DNA from: Nocardioides stalactiti
GTDB lineage: Bacteria; Actinomycetota; Actinomycetes; Propionibacteriales; Nocardioidaceae
Length of the DNA: 37,722 nt
Assembly: GCF_014180715.1 (NCBI RefSeq)
Contig: NZ_JACEFC010000033.1
Coordinates: 1 to 37,722 of the forward strand
Reading direction: 5' to 3'
The position numbers and the translations under genes were made by a program. The notes beneath the pieces are model-generated. The model did no database searches. It saw only the letters and a program-made list of their open reading frames with translations, and had not been told where the DNA came from. Below are positions 24,737-33,562 of the stretch, piece by piece; the first letter of the stretch is position 1; each line of letters opens with the position of its first letter.

Positions 24737-25218
24737 CAGCGCTCGCCGCCGATCCACGCGACACCGACGGCCTGCTCGATCTCCATGCCCTTCTTGATGT
24801 TGTCGCCCATCATCGCCTCGAGCTTGCCGGCGATGAGCGGGACCTTGACGGTGACCTCGAGCTCGGTGACGTGCTGGGTGCCGGTTGCGTCGGCGACCAG
24901 CCTCGTGGTGCCGACCGCCTTGGTGGGCTTGCCGGGGGCGAGGATCTCCACGGTCCCCGCGGTCGACGAGCTCCACACCTCGGTGACGACCGCGCGGGTC
25001 GTCTCGCCCGCGATCTTCTTCGCCATCGCCGGCAGTCCGGCGGTGTTCTGGACCTGGTCCACGACGACCGTGCAGCCCTCGCCCTGCGGCGTCACCGTGA
25101 TCGTGGAGGAGACGACCCCTTGCGCGGCGCCGACCTTCTCCCGCCACGCGGGGTCGGTGAGCATGGCATAGACCTCGTCCGGCGAACCCGGGTACGTCGA
25201 CGTGTGCTGGAACTTCAT
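24736..25218 (-). CDS. DUF2505 (SRPBCC-like) protein, first of pair
   Basis: A 160-residue DUF2505 protein beginning MKFQHTSTYPGSPDEVYAML, with PAMAKKIAGETTRAVVTEVW, the PGKPTKAVGTTRLVAD block and VKVPLIAGKLEAMMGDNIKK. The N-terminal half matches the SRPBCC pattern (strand, helix with DEVYAMLTDPAWRE). The frame extends upstream, but family members begin at this methionine. It has a weak ribosome binding site. It is divergent from the glutamate dehydrogenase, with about 112 bp between starts, and coupled to its downstream paralog, suggesting the pair works together, perhaps as a heterodimer. Confidence 0.87.
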   Translation of the reverse strand: MKFQHTSTYPGSPDEVYAMLTDPAWREKVGAAQGVVSSTITVTPQGEGCTVVVDQVQNTAGLPAMAKKIAGETTRAVVTEVWSSSTAGTVEILAPGKPTKAVGTTRLVADATGTQHVTELEVTVKVPLIAGKLEAMMGDNIKKGMEIEQAVGVAWIGGER

Positions 25219-25318
25219 GCGGCACATCTTGGCCCATAGAGCGGCGATCGGTGTGCGTGACAGGCGATCGATGTCGCGACGCGCAATTCCTGCGGCTGCG
25301 CGGGACTTGAGCCGACGA

Positions 25319-25324
25319 TACTGT
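25319..25324 (+). promoter_or_regulatory. Candidate leaderless -10 element of gdh (TACTGT)
   Basis: TACTGT is followed by six bases (TGCCGT) and GTG 25331. The same hexamer and spacing occur before the gene at 1976-2356. No ribosome binding site lies between. Confidence 0.55.
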
Positions 25325-25330
25325 TGCCGT

Positions 25331-28300
25331 GTGTCAACGACGACGCACAGCGACCGGGACCAGATCTTCCACCAGGCCGCCGAGGTGGCTCGCCACGGCA
25401 AGGGCTCCAGCGCCCCGCCGGGCGACCAGCTCGTGCCCCTGCTGGCTGCGTACTACCGCCACGTGTCGACCGACGAGCTGGACGACCGCTCCGACGTCGA
25501 CGTCTACGGCGCCTACGCGTCGCACCACCACCTCGCCGCGGAGCGGCAGCCGCGGACGTCGCGGGTGCGTGTCTACACGCCGACGGTCGCCGAGCACGGG
25601 TGGTCGGCGGGCGGGCACTCCGTCGTGGAGGTCGTCACCGACGACATGTCCTTCCTCGTCAACTCACTGACGATGGAGCTGGCGCGCCAGCACCGCGACG
25701 CCCACCTCGTGCTCCACCCGACGTTCGACGTCGAGCGGGACGACAAGGGTCGCCTCGTCGCGCACCACCCGGTAGCCGCCGGATCGGCGACGCCCCCCGA
25801 CGGCACCCGGCGCGAGTCGTGGATGCACGTCGAGATCGACCGCCTCACCGAGGAGGGCGGTGAGGCCGACCGCCTGGCCGACGACGTACGACGGGTGCTC
25901 GGCGACGTGCGGGCCGCGGTCGAGGACTGGTCGCCGATGCAGGATCGGGTCCGCGAGATCGTCGCGCAGCTCTGGGACGAGCCGCCGCCGCTCCCGGTCG
26001 ACGAGGTCAGCGAGGGCTGCGACCTCCTGACCTGGCTGGCCGACGAGCACTTCACGTTCCTGGGTTATCGGGAGTACGAGCTCGAGCAGGCCGCGGACGG
26101 AGCCGAGGACGACCTCCTCACGCCGGTCCAGGGCAGTGGCCTCGGCATCCTCCGCGACTCGGAGGCTGACGCCCACAAGTCCTCGGCGTTCGGCCGTCTG
26201 TCCGGTGCGGTGAAGGCGAAGGCGCGCGAGAAGACCCTCCTCGTCCTGGCCAAGGCCAACTCGCGGGCGACGGTGCACCGGCCCGCCTACCTCGACTACG
26301 TCGGGGTGAAGGTCTTCGGTGAGAACGGCGAGGTCGTCGGCGAGCGTCGCTTCCTGGGTCTGCTGTCGAGCGCCGCCTACACCGAGTCGGTGCTGCGCGT
26401 CCCGCTCCTGCGGGACAAGGTCGCCGCGGTGCTCGAGCTCACCGGGCTCGACCCGCGCAGCCACGACGGCAACGCGCTCCTCGACACCCTCGAGACCTAT
26501 CCGCGCGACGAGCTGTTCCACACGCCCGTCGGGGAGCTGGCCAGCATCGCCGAAGGTGCGATGCAGGCCCGCGAGCGGCGTGCCGTCCGGCTGTTCATCC
26601 GCAAGGACACCTACGACCGTTATCTCTCGGTCCTCATCTACCTGCCGCGCGACCGCTACAACACCAGCGTCCGCCAGAAGTTCGTCCGGATCCTGGCCCA
26701 GGTCATCGGCGACGGCCGGATCGACCCCGACGCGATCGAGTTCAACGTCAGCATCAGCGAGTCGACGACCGCGCGCGTGCACTTCGTGGTCCGGATGCCG
26801 GCCGGGGAGACGATCCCCGACGTCGACACCGTCGACCTCGAGCGCCGGTTGATCGAGGCGTCGCGCTCGTGGCACGAGGACTTCCTCCACGCGGTGTCCG
26901 CGGAGTACGGCGAGGAGGTCGGCGCGATCCTCGGCCGGCGCTACGTCGACGCGTTCCCGGAGGCCTACAAGGAGGACTTCTCGGCCCGGTCGGCCGCGGT
27001 CGACCTCGGGCGGATCGAGGCGATCCAGGGGGAGTCCGGTATCGACCAGGCCCTCTACTCCGAGCTCGACGCCGCCGAGGGCGAGGCGCGCCTCAAGGTG
27101 TTCCGCGTCGGGTCCCCGCTGTCGCTGTCCGAGGTGCTGCCGATGTTGTCGTCGATGGGCGTGGAGGTCGTCGACGAGCGGCCCTACGGGCTCGACGGGC
27201 TCGAGCGGACCTCGCACATCTACGACTTCGGCCTGCGCTACGGCCAGCCGCTGCCCGACCAGGCACGCGAGCTCTTCTCCGACGCGCTCCGGGCGATCTG
27301 GGACGGCTACACCGAGATCGACGGGTTCAACGCCCTCGTGCTGCGGGCGTCGCTCACCTGGCGGCAGGCGATGCTGCTGCGCGCCTACGCGAAGTACATG
27401 CGCCAGGGGAACTCGCCGTTCGCGATCGACTCGATCGAGGGGGCGCTCGCCGACAACGTCGAGCTCGCTCGGATGCTCGTGAAGCTGTTCGAGACCCGGT
27501 TCGACCCGGACCTCGACGATGCCGCCCGCGAGGAGCGCCACGGCGACCTGGAGGACCGGATCACCCGGGGTCTCGACGACGTCGTCAGCCTCGACCACGA
27601 CCGGATCCTGCGGTCCTACCTGACCCACATCCGCGCGACCCTGCGGACGAACTACTTCCAGTACCAGGGCAACGATCGGCGGCCCGGCGACTCCCTGCGG
27701 CCCAAGGCCTACCTGTCGATGAAGATGGAGCCGTCGGCGATCCCGGACCTGCCGGAACCGCGGCCGAAGTTCGAGATCTTCGTCTACTCGCCGCGGGTCG
27801 AGGGTGTGCACCTGCGCTTCGGCGCGGTCGCTCGCGGTGGCCTGCGGTGGTCCGACCGCCGTGACGACTTCCGCACCGAGATCCTGGGCCTGGTCAAGGC
27901 GCAGATGGTCAAGAACACCGTCATCGTCCCGGTGGGCGCCAAGGGCGGGTTCTATGCCAAGCACCTGCCCGACCCTGCGGGCGAGGGCGGTCGTGACGCA
28001 TGGCTCGCCGAGGGGGTCGAGTGCTACAAGACCTTCATCCGCGGGCTGCTCGACGTCACTGACAACCTGGTGGCGGGCGAGACCGTCCCGCCGGAGCGCG
28101 TCGTACGGCGTGACGGCAACGACTCCTACCTGGTGGTGGCCGCTGACAAGGGCACCGCGACGTTCTCCGACATCGCCAACGGGGTCTCCAAGGACTACGG
28201 GTTCTGGCTGGGCGACGCCTTCGCCAGCGGCGGGTCGGTGGGCTACGACCACAAGGCGATGGGCATCACCGCCCGCGGCGCGTGGGTGTCCGTACGACGA

Positions 28301-30277
28301 CACTTCCGCGAGCTCGGCATCGACTGCCAGGAGCAGGACATCACCGTCGCGGGGGTCGGCGACATGTCGGGCGACGTCTTCGGCAACGGGATGCTCTGCT
28401 CGGAGCACATCCGGCTGGTGGCGGCGTTCGACCACCGCGACATCTTCATCGACCCGGAGCCCGACGCCGCGGCGTCGTTCGAGGAGCGCAAGCGGCTCTT
28501 CGCGCTGCCCCGTTCGTCCTGGCAGGACTACGACAAGTCATTGATCTCGGCCGGCGGTGGGGTCTTCTCCCGCAGCGCGAAGTCGATCCCCGTGACACCG
28601 GAGATCCGGGCCGCGCTCGGCATCTTCAAGCACGTCGACGCGCTGACGCCGGCCGAGCTGATGCGGGCGATCCTGCTGGCACCGGTCGACCTGCTGTGGA
28701 ACGGCGGGATCGGGACCTACGTCAAGGCGTCGACCGAGGTCAACGCGGACGCCGGCGACAAGGCCAACGACGCGATCCGGGTCAACGGCACCGAGCTGCG
28801 GGTCCGCGTGGTCGGCGAGGGCGGCAACCTGGGCTGCACCCAGCGCGGTCGCATCGAGTTCGCCCAGAACGGTGGCCGGATCAACACCGACTTCATCGAC
28901 AACTCCGCCGGGGTCGACACGTCCGACCGTGAGGTCAACCTCAAGATCCTGCTGGACCGGGTCGTGCTCGACGGCGACCTCACCGAGAAGCAGCGCAACG
29001 CGCTGCTGGCGTCGATGACCGACGAGGTCGGCGACCTGGTGCTGCGCGACAACTACGAGCAGAACCTGGCACTGGCCAACGCGGCCCGCAACGCACCGTC
29101 GCTGCTCCACGTCCACGAGCAGTGGATGCACCAGCTCGAGGACGAGGGGCGCCTGGACCGCGAGCTCGAGGCGCTGCCGCCGACGGCCGAGGTCAAGCGC
29201 CGGCTCGAGCAGGGTGGAGCGCTGACCCAACCCGAGCTGTCGGTGCTGATGGCCTACACCAAGATCGTGCTGGCCGAGGAGCTGCTGGCCTCCGACCTGC
29301 CCGAGGACCCCTACTGCGTCATCGACCTGGTGTCGTACTTCCCCCGGGCCGTCCAGGAGGGTTTCTCCGCGCAGATCGAGGCCCACCCGCTGCGGCGCGA
29401 GATCATCGTGACCCAGGTGGTCAACGACCTCGTCAACGGCGCCGGGATGACCTACTGGCAGCGGCTGGCGGGCGAGACCGGGGCGTCGGCCGCCGAGCTC
29501 ACCCGTGCCAACTTCGTCGCGCGCGAGATCTACGGCTCGCTGCCGCTGCGGCAGGAGCTGGCCACCTACGACAACAAGATCGACGCGGCCGTGCAGACCC
29601 GGATGCGGGTCGAGATGCGGACCCTGGTCGAGCGGGCGTCGCGCTGGCTGGTCACCAACCGGCGGCCACCGCTGGACAGCCAGGCGACGGTCGACCAGTT
29701 CGCCGGACCGGTGCAGGAGACGATGCTCGACCTGCCCGGGCTGCTGACCGGGCGGGAGCGCGCGGCCTACGACGAGCGGCGCACGTCGCTGGTCGGGCAA
29801 GGGGTCCCGGAGGAGCTCGCGGTGCGGGTGGCGTCCTACGACGTGGCCTACGCGCTGCTCAACGTCGTGGACATCGCGACCCGCGACGGGCTGCCGTCAC
29901 GCGACGTCGCCCGGGTCCACTTCGAGCTCGGTGAGCGCCTCGGCCTGTCGGTGCTCCAGCAACGCATCGTCGACCTGCCGCGTGCCGACCAGTGGCAGAC
30001 GATGGCGCGCGCCGCGCTCCGTGACGACCTGCACGCCGTCCACGCCCAGCTGACGGCCGAGGTGCTGCGGACGACCGAGGCGGACACGACGATCGCCGAC
30101 GACGACCTCGAGGGTTTGCGCGAGGAGGCGTCCCGCCGGGTCGCGGAGTGGGAGGAGTCGACCGGCGGCGTCGTCGAGCGTGCCGAGGAGACGCTCGGCG
30201 CGATCTGCGCCGACGAGGACTCCGACCTCGCTCGCGTGTCGGTCGCCCTGCGGGTGGTGCGCGGCCTGCTCGCCTGA
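25331..30277 (+). CDS. gdh: Large NAD-specific glutamate dehydrogenase (180-kDa class)
   Basis: A 1648-residue protein converting glutamate to 2-oxoglutarate and ammonia with NAD. Length and order match the L-GDH180 class (Streptomyces clavuligerus GdhB, M. tuberculosis Rv2476c): an N-terminal half with ACT-like regulatory domains, a catalytic core from about residue 700 (RFGAVARGGLRWSDRRDDFR; substrate region VPVGAKGGFYAK with Lys871; VAGVGDMSGDVFGNGML as the NAD-binding loop; RVVGEGGNLGCTQRGRIEFA), then a helical C-terminal domain. The start is GTG 25331: TACTGT ends six bases before it, suggesting a leaderless mRNA. In mycobacteria GarA inhibits this enzyme; whether that holds here is unknown. 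It stands alone as a single-gene unit. Confidence 0.97.
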   Translation: MSTTTHSDRDQIFHQAAEVARHGKGSSAPPGDQLVPLLAAYYRHVSTDELDDRSDVDVYGAYASHHHLAAERQPRTSRVRVYTPTVAEHGWSAGGHSVVEVVTDDMSFLVNSLTMELARQHRDAHLVLHPTFDVERDDKGRLVAHHPVAAGSATPPDGTRRESWMHVEIDRLTEEGGEADRLADDVRRVLGDVRAAVEDWSPMQDRVREIVAQLWDEPPPLPVDEVSEGCDLLTWLADEHFTFLGYREYELEQAADGAEDDLLTPVQGSGLGILRDSEADAHKSSAFGRLSGAVKAKAREKTLLVLAKANSRATVHRPAYLDYVGVKVFGENGEVVGERRFLGLLSSAAYTESVLRVPLLRDKVAAVLELTGLDPRSHDGNALLDTLETYPRDELFHTPVGELASIAEGAMQARERRAVRLFIRKDTYDRYLSVLIYLPRDRYNTSVRQKFVRILAQVIGDGRIDPDAIEFNVSISESTTARVHFVVRMPAGETIPDVDTVDLERRLIEASRSWHEDFLHAVSAEYGEEVGAILGRRYVDAFPEAYKEDFSARSAAVDLGRIEAIQGESGIDQALYSELDAAEGEARLKVFRVGSPLSLSEVLPMLSSMGVEVVDERPYGLDGLERTSHIYDFGLRYGQPLPDQARELFSDALRAIWDGYTEIDGFNALVLRASLTWRQAMLLRAYAKYMRQGNSPFAIDSIEGALADNVELARMLVKLFETRFDPDLDDAAREERHGDLEDRITRGLDDVVSLDHDRILRSYLTHIRATLRTNYFQYQGNDRRPGDSLRPKAYLSMKMEPSAIPDLPEPRPKFEIFVYSPRVEGVHLRFGAVARGGLRWSDRRDDFRTEILGLVKAQMVKNTVIVPVGAKGGFYAKHLPDPAGEGGRDAWLAEGVECYKTFIRGLLDVTDNLVAGETVPPERVVRRDGNDSYLVVAADKGTATFSDIANGVSKDYGFWLGDAFASGGSVGYDHKAMGITARGAWVSVRRHFRELGIDCQEQDITVAGVGDMSGDVFGNGMLCSEHIRLVAAFDHRDIFIDPEPDAAASFEERKRLFALPRSSWQDYDKSLISAGGGVFSRSAKSIPVTPEIRAALGIFKHVDALTPAELMRAILLAPVDLLWNGGIGTYVKASTEVNADAGDKANDAIRVNGTELRVRVVGEGGNLGCTQRGRIEFAQNGGRINTDFIDNSAGVDTSDREVNLKILLDRVVLDGDLTEKQRNALLASMTDEVGDLVLRDNYEQNLALANAARNAPSLLHVHEQWMHQLEDEGRLDRELEALPPTAEVKRRLEQGGALTQPELSVLMAYTKIVLAEELLASDLPEDPYCVIDLVSYFPRAVQEGFSAQIEAHPLRREIIVTQVVNDLVNGAGMTYWQRLAGETGASAAELTRANFVAREIYGSLPLRQELATYDNKIDAAVQTRMRVEMRTLVERASRWLVTNRRPPLDSQATVDQFAGPVQETMLDLPGLLTGRERAAYDERRTSLVGQGVPEELAVRVASYDVAYALLNVVDIATRDGLPSRDVARVHFELGERLGLSVLQQRIVDLPRADQWQTMARAALRDDLHAVHAQLTAEVLRTTEADTTIADDDLEGLREEASRRVAEWEESTGGVVERAEETLGAICADEDSDLARVSVALRVVRGLLA

Positions 30278-30284
30278 CGCTCGA

Positions 30285-31679
30285 TCAGGTGTCGTAGCTG
30301 AAGCAGAGGATGTAGGTGGCGCCGCCGTCCCAGAACGCCTGGTCGGGTGCGTGGGCGAAGGCGTAGGTGCCCCCGCCCTCGAGCTCGCCGGGGCAGGTGT
30401 CCTGGCCGAGGGTGGCGAGCTCGGTGTCGGTGGGGCGGGCCCCGGCGTGGAAGAAGGACCCGGTCACGCGGAAGGCGTGGGTCTGGTCGCAGGTCGTGAA
30501 GAGCCCGCCGCTGGTCTCGCTGTCCTCGGCGCACAGGGCGACCTCGTCGGCCAGCGGGAGCTGGTCGATGCTGCCCTCGACCTCGGGGAGCGGCCGGGTG
30601 CCGCCGCCGCTGAACAGGGTGAGGTCGCACCGCACCCAGTCCGCGCCGGCAGCGACCTCGTCCGGCGTGGGGACGAAGTAGATGATGCTGTAGGCCGAGC
30701 GGGCGAACGCCTCGGTGTTGCCGCCGAGGTAGGAGAACGTCGTCGAGACGCACTCCTTCGAGATCGCGTTCCAGATCGCCTCGGAGCTGCTGCGGTCGAT
30801 GTCGGCCGGGAGGGTCGCGATGTCGGTCGTGATGGTGTTGGCCGCCGGGTCCGCGCAGTCGATCGGGTCCTTGGAGTCGCTGTCGGCGGAGATCTCCGCG
30901 GTGCTGAGCGCGTGGCAGGAGCCGACCTGGGGGACGCCGGCGACCACGGGGTCGTCCGGGTCGTCCGGCGGGTCGTCGTCCTGCCACGGCGCCACGACCA
31001 CGAGCACGATCGCCGCGACGATCGCCAGGCCGATCGCGACCCCCAGCCCCGCTGCCCACGCCGGGAACCCACGGGCCGGGGCCGGCGCCGGTGCGCCGCT
31101 GGTCCAGGGCTGCTGGGTCTGCTGGTAGACCGCGGTCGGGTACTGCGGCTGCGCGACGGACGGTGCGGCCGGGTAGGGAGCGGACACCGGGGCGGGCACC
31201 GGGGCGGGCACCGGGGCGGGCACCGGCGGCGGGGGAGCCTGGGTCACCGCCGACGTCGGTGGGACGGCCGCCGTCGGCGAGGGCGGCGCGGTCGGTGCGG
31301 GCGGAAGGGCCGTCGGCATCTCCCAGCGCATCCGGTAGGTCTGGACGTCGAGGTCGGGGAGCAACCCGACGGCGAAGGCGAGCACGGCGCACGCCCAGGC
31401 GGACCGGTCCTCGTCGGTGGCCCGTTTGCGGGCGAGCACCGCGGCGGTCTCCATGATCGCGGCGTGAGGGCTCGCACCCATGGTCGAGAGGTCCTGGAGC
31501 CGCTGGAACGCACCCAGCTCGACGGCGTCCACGATGAGCCGGATCTCACCCGAGCCTGCGCCGTCGGTGTCGACGTAGTCGGAGAGGGCGGCGACGAGGT
31601 GCTCCGTGTCCTGGAACGCCTCAGGGCTGCGCCGGTAGATGTCGGCGACAGCGTGGTGGATCTGCACGGTCTCGTCCAC
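30285..31679 (-). CDS. Septum-formation-family membrane protein
   Basis: A 464-residue protein. Residues 1-120 are an alpha-helical cytoplasmic domain (VDETVQIHHAVADIYRRSPE), 121-205 a Pro/Ala linker with a perfect PVPA repeat, 207-230 one membrane segment (FPAWAAGLGVAIGLAIVAAI), and the rest an outer region with several cysteines (GSCHALST, DCADPAAN, CDQTHAFRVTGSFF). The outer part resembles the actinobacterial septum-formation domain (PF13845), whose Streptomyces members are loosely tied to sporulation septa. GTG 31679 is six bases after TACCTT, so a leaderless mRNA is likely. The stop lies 7 bp from the convergent gdh stop. Confidence 0.72.
   Translation of the reverse strand: MDETVQIHHAVADIYRRSPEAFQDTEHLVAALSDYVDTDGAGSGEIRLIVDAVELGAFQRLQDLSTMGASPHAAIMETAAVLARKRATDEDRSAWACAVLAFAVGLLPDLDVQTYRMRWEMPTALPPAPTAPPSPTAAVPPTSAVTQAPPPPVPAPVPAPVPAPVSAPYPAAPSVAQPQYPTAVYQQTQQPWTSGAPAPAPARGFPAWAAGLGVAIGLAIVAAIVLVVVAPWQDDDPPDDPDDPVVAGVPQVGSCHALSTAEISADSDSKDPIDCADPAANTITTDIATLPADIDRSSSEAIWNAISKECVSTTFSYLGGNTEAFARSAYSIIYFVPTPDEVAAGADWVRCDLTLFSGGGTRPLPEVEGSIDQLPLADEVALCAEDSETSGGLFTTCDQTHAFRVTGSFFHAGARPTDTELATLGQDTCPGELEGGGTYAFAHAPDQAFWDGGATYILCFSYDT
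31186..31221. repeat. Three tandem copies of a 12-bp repeat in the linker coding region
   Basis: ACCGGGGCGGGC occurs three times head to tail (31186-31197, 31198-31209, 31210-31221) and a fourth copy begins. In the septum-family gene it encodes the PVPA repeats of the linker. Such repeats can expand or contract by slippage without shifting the frame. Confidence 0.85.
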
Positions 31680-31685
31680 CTCTGC

Positions 31686-31691
31686 AAGGTA
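31686..31691 (-). promoter_or_regulatory. Candidate leaderless -10 element of the septum-family gene (TACCTT)
   Basis: The minus strand reads TACCTT, GCAGAG, GTG 31679. This is the TANNNT-N6-GTG layout. GAG within the gap is too close to act as a ribosome binding site. Confidence 0.5.
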
Positions 31692-31728
31692 CCGGGAAAT
31701 CGGGTCGCGGTCTGTCGGTCCGGCGACC

Positions 31729-31734
31729 TACGGT
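31729..31734 (+). promoter_or_regulatory. Candidate -10 element of the ABC exporter operon (TACGGT)
   Basis: TACGGT lies ten bases before ATG 31745, divergent from the septum-gene promoter in a 65-bp gap. The GGTGGGGG between it and ATG could be the ribosome binding site only if transcription starts further upstream, so promoter and ribosome binding site assignments compete. Confidence 0.3.
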
Positions 31735-31744
31735 GGGGGTACCG

Positions 31745-33562
31745 ATGACGACCTCAACGCCTCAGCGTCCTGGTCGGTCGGAGCGCGACCCGCTCGGGCC
31801 TGATCCGGACCATCCGCCTCCCGCGGGCGTCCACTCCTTGTGGCGCCTGCGGTCCTACCTCCGCCCGCACCGCGCCACCCTGGCCGTCATGCTCGGCACG
31901 GCGCTCGCCGGCATCGCCGTCGCGATCGCGATCCCGCTGGTGATCAAGGCCCTCATCGACGGCCCGATCACCGACGGCGAGATCGACCCGGTCCTGCCGC
32001 TCGGCCTGCTCGTGCTCGCGCTCGGCGTCCTCGAGGCCTTCCTGACCTGGTGGCGCCGCTGGCTCCAGTCCAACGCGGTGCTCAACGTCGAGACCGCGAT
32101 GCGCCGCGACCTCTACGCGCACCTGCAGGCGCTCCCGATGAGCTTCCACACCCGGTGGCAGTCCGGTCAGCTGCTCTCGCGCGCGACGACGGACCTTTCC
32201 GCGATCCGCCGGTTCTTCGGCTTCGCGATGCTGTTCCTCCTCATCAACGTGCTCCAGGTCATCGCCGTGACCGTGGTGCTGCTGACGATGTACTGGCCGC
32301 TCGGGCTGGTCGTCGCGTTCACCGCTGCTCCGATCGTGTGGCTCTCGATGCGCTTCGAGAGGTCCTACGTCCTGGTGTCCCGGCGCGTCCAGGACGAGCA
32401 GGGCGACCTGGCCACCCGCGCCGAGGAGGCGGCGGTCGCCATCCGGGTCATCAAGTCCTTCGGCCGCAGCCGTCACATGAGCGACCAGTACGAGGCGGCG
32501 GCCCGCCAGCTGCACGCGACCTCGATGGAGAAGGTCCGGCTCTCGGCCCGGTTCTGGACCTTCCTCGAGGTGATCCCCAACTGCGCCGTGGTCGTGGTGC
32601 TGCTCTTCGGCGCGATCGGCGTCGGCCGGGGCGCGTTGACGCCGGGGGAGCTGGTCGCGTTCATCACGCTCATGCTGTCGCTCGTCTGGCCGGTGTCGGC
32701 GCTCGGCATCATCCTCGCGATGACCCAGGAGGCGATGACCTCGGCGGCCCGGATCCTGGAGATCTTCGACACCGAGTCCGACATCGTCAGCGGCACCCGG
32801 GTGATCGACGACCCTCGTGGCCACCTGCGCCTCGAGCACGTCGACTTTGCCTTCCCGGGCGCGCTCGACGAGCCGGTCCTGCGCGACGTCAACCTCGACG
32901 TCCGGCCGGGAGAGACCGTCGCGATCGTGGGGGCGACCGGGTCGGGCAAGACCGCCCTGACCGCGCTCGTCCCGCGCCTGTTCGACGTGACCGGCGGCTC
33001 GGTGAGCATCGACGGCGTCGACGTCCGGGAGCTCGGCCTCGGCCACCTCCGTCAGCTGGTCGCGACGGCGTTCGAGGACCCCACGCTCTTCTCGATGAGC
33101 GCGCGGGAGAACCTCACCCTCGGCCGGGTCGACGCCACCGACGCCGAGATCGAGGAGGCGCTCGACGTCGCCCAGGCCGGGTTCGCCCGTGACCTCCCGT
33201 GGGGCCTCGACACCCGCATCGGTGAGCAGGGGATGGCGCTGTCGGGCGGCCAGCGCCAGCGCCTGGCCCTGGCCCGCGCTGTCGTCGCCCGCCCGGCCGT
33301 CCTGGTCCTCGACGACACCCTGTCGGCCCTCGACGTCCACACCGAGGCGCTGGTCGAGGAGGCGCTGCGCCGGGTCCTGGTCGACACGACCGGACTGATC
33401 GTCGCCCACCGCGCGTCGACCGTGCTGCTGGCCGACCGGGTGGCCCTGCTCCAGGACGGCACCATCACCCACGTCGGCGAGCATCGCTCGCTGCTGGCGA
33501 CCGTGCCGGCCTACCGCGAGCTGCTGGCGGCCGACCCCTCCCTCGAGGAGGCCGGCCGATGA
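31745..33562 (+). CDS. ABC exporter half-transporter, subunit with degenerate Walker B
   Basis: A 605-residue type IV (ABC_membrane) exporter half. Residues about 30-330 hold six membrane helices; residues about 365-600 the ATPase. Walker A GATGSGKT is at 396-403, the signature LSGGQ at 499-503 and the H-loop His555. Walker B reads VLVLDDTLSALD: the position of the catalytic Glu is Asp524. That is the hallmark of the degenerate-site subunit of heterodimeric exporters such as BmrCD or TM287/288. ATG 31745 follows GGTGGGGG; GTG 31733 is a less likely start. It overlaps the second subunit by ATGA (33559-33562). Substrate unknown; drugs or lipids are typical. Confidence 0.92.
   Translation: MTTSTPQRPGRSERDPLGPDPDHPPPAGVHSLWRLRSYLRPHRATLAVMLGTALAGIAVAIAIPLVIKALIDGPITDGEIDPVLPLGLLVLALGVLEAFLTWWRRWLQSNAVLNVETAMRRDLYAHLQALPMSFHTRWQSGQLLSRATTDLSAIRRFFGFAMLFLLINVLQVIAVTVVLLTMYWPLGLVVAFTAAPIVWLSMRFERSYVLVSRRVQDEQGDLATRAEEAAVAIRVIKSFGRSRHMSDQYEAAARQLHATSMEKVRLSARFWTFLEVIPNCAVVVVLLFGAIGVGRGALTPGELVAFITLMLSLVWPVSALGIILAMTQEAMTSAARILEIFDTESDIVSGTRVIDDPRGHLRLEHVDFAFPGALDEPVLRDVNLDVRPGETVAIVGATGSGKTALTALVPRLFDVTGGSVSIDGVDVRELGLGHLRQLVATAFEDPTLFSMSARENLTLGRVDATDAEIEEALDVAQAGFARDLPWGLDTRIGEQGMALSGGQRQRLALARAVVARPAVLVLDDTLSALDVHTEALVEEALRRVLVDTTGLIVAHRASTVLLADRVALLQDGTITHVGEHRSLLATVPAYRELLAADPSLEEAGR

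Noticed and set aside
25664..28435. A 900-codon minus-strand open frame inside gdh
   Set aside because: It lies wholly antisense to strongly conserved gdh sequence and encodes low-complexity Arg/Asp/Leu/Val sequence, typical of shadow frames at high GC.
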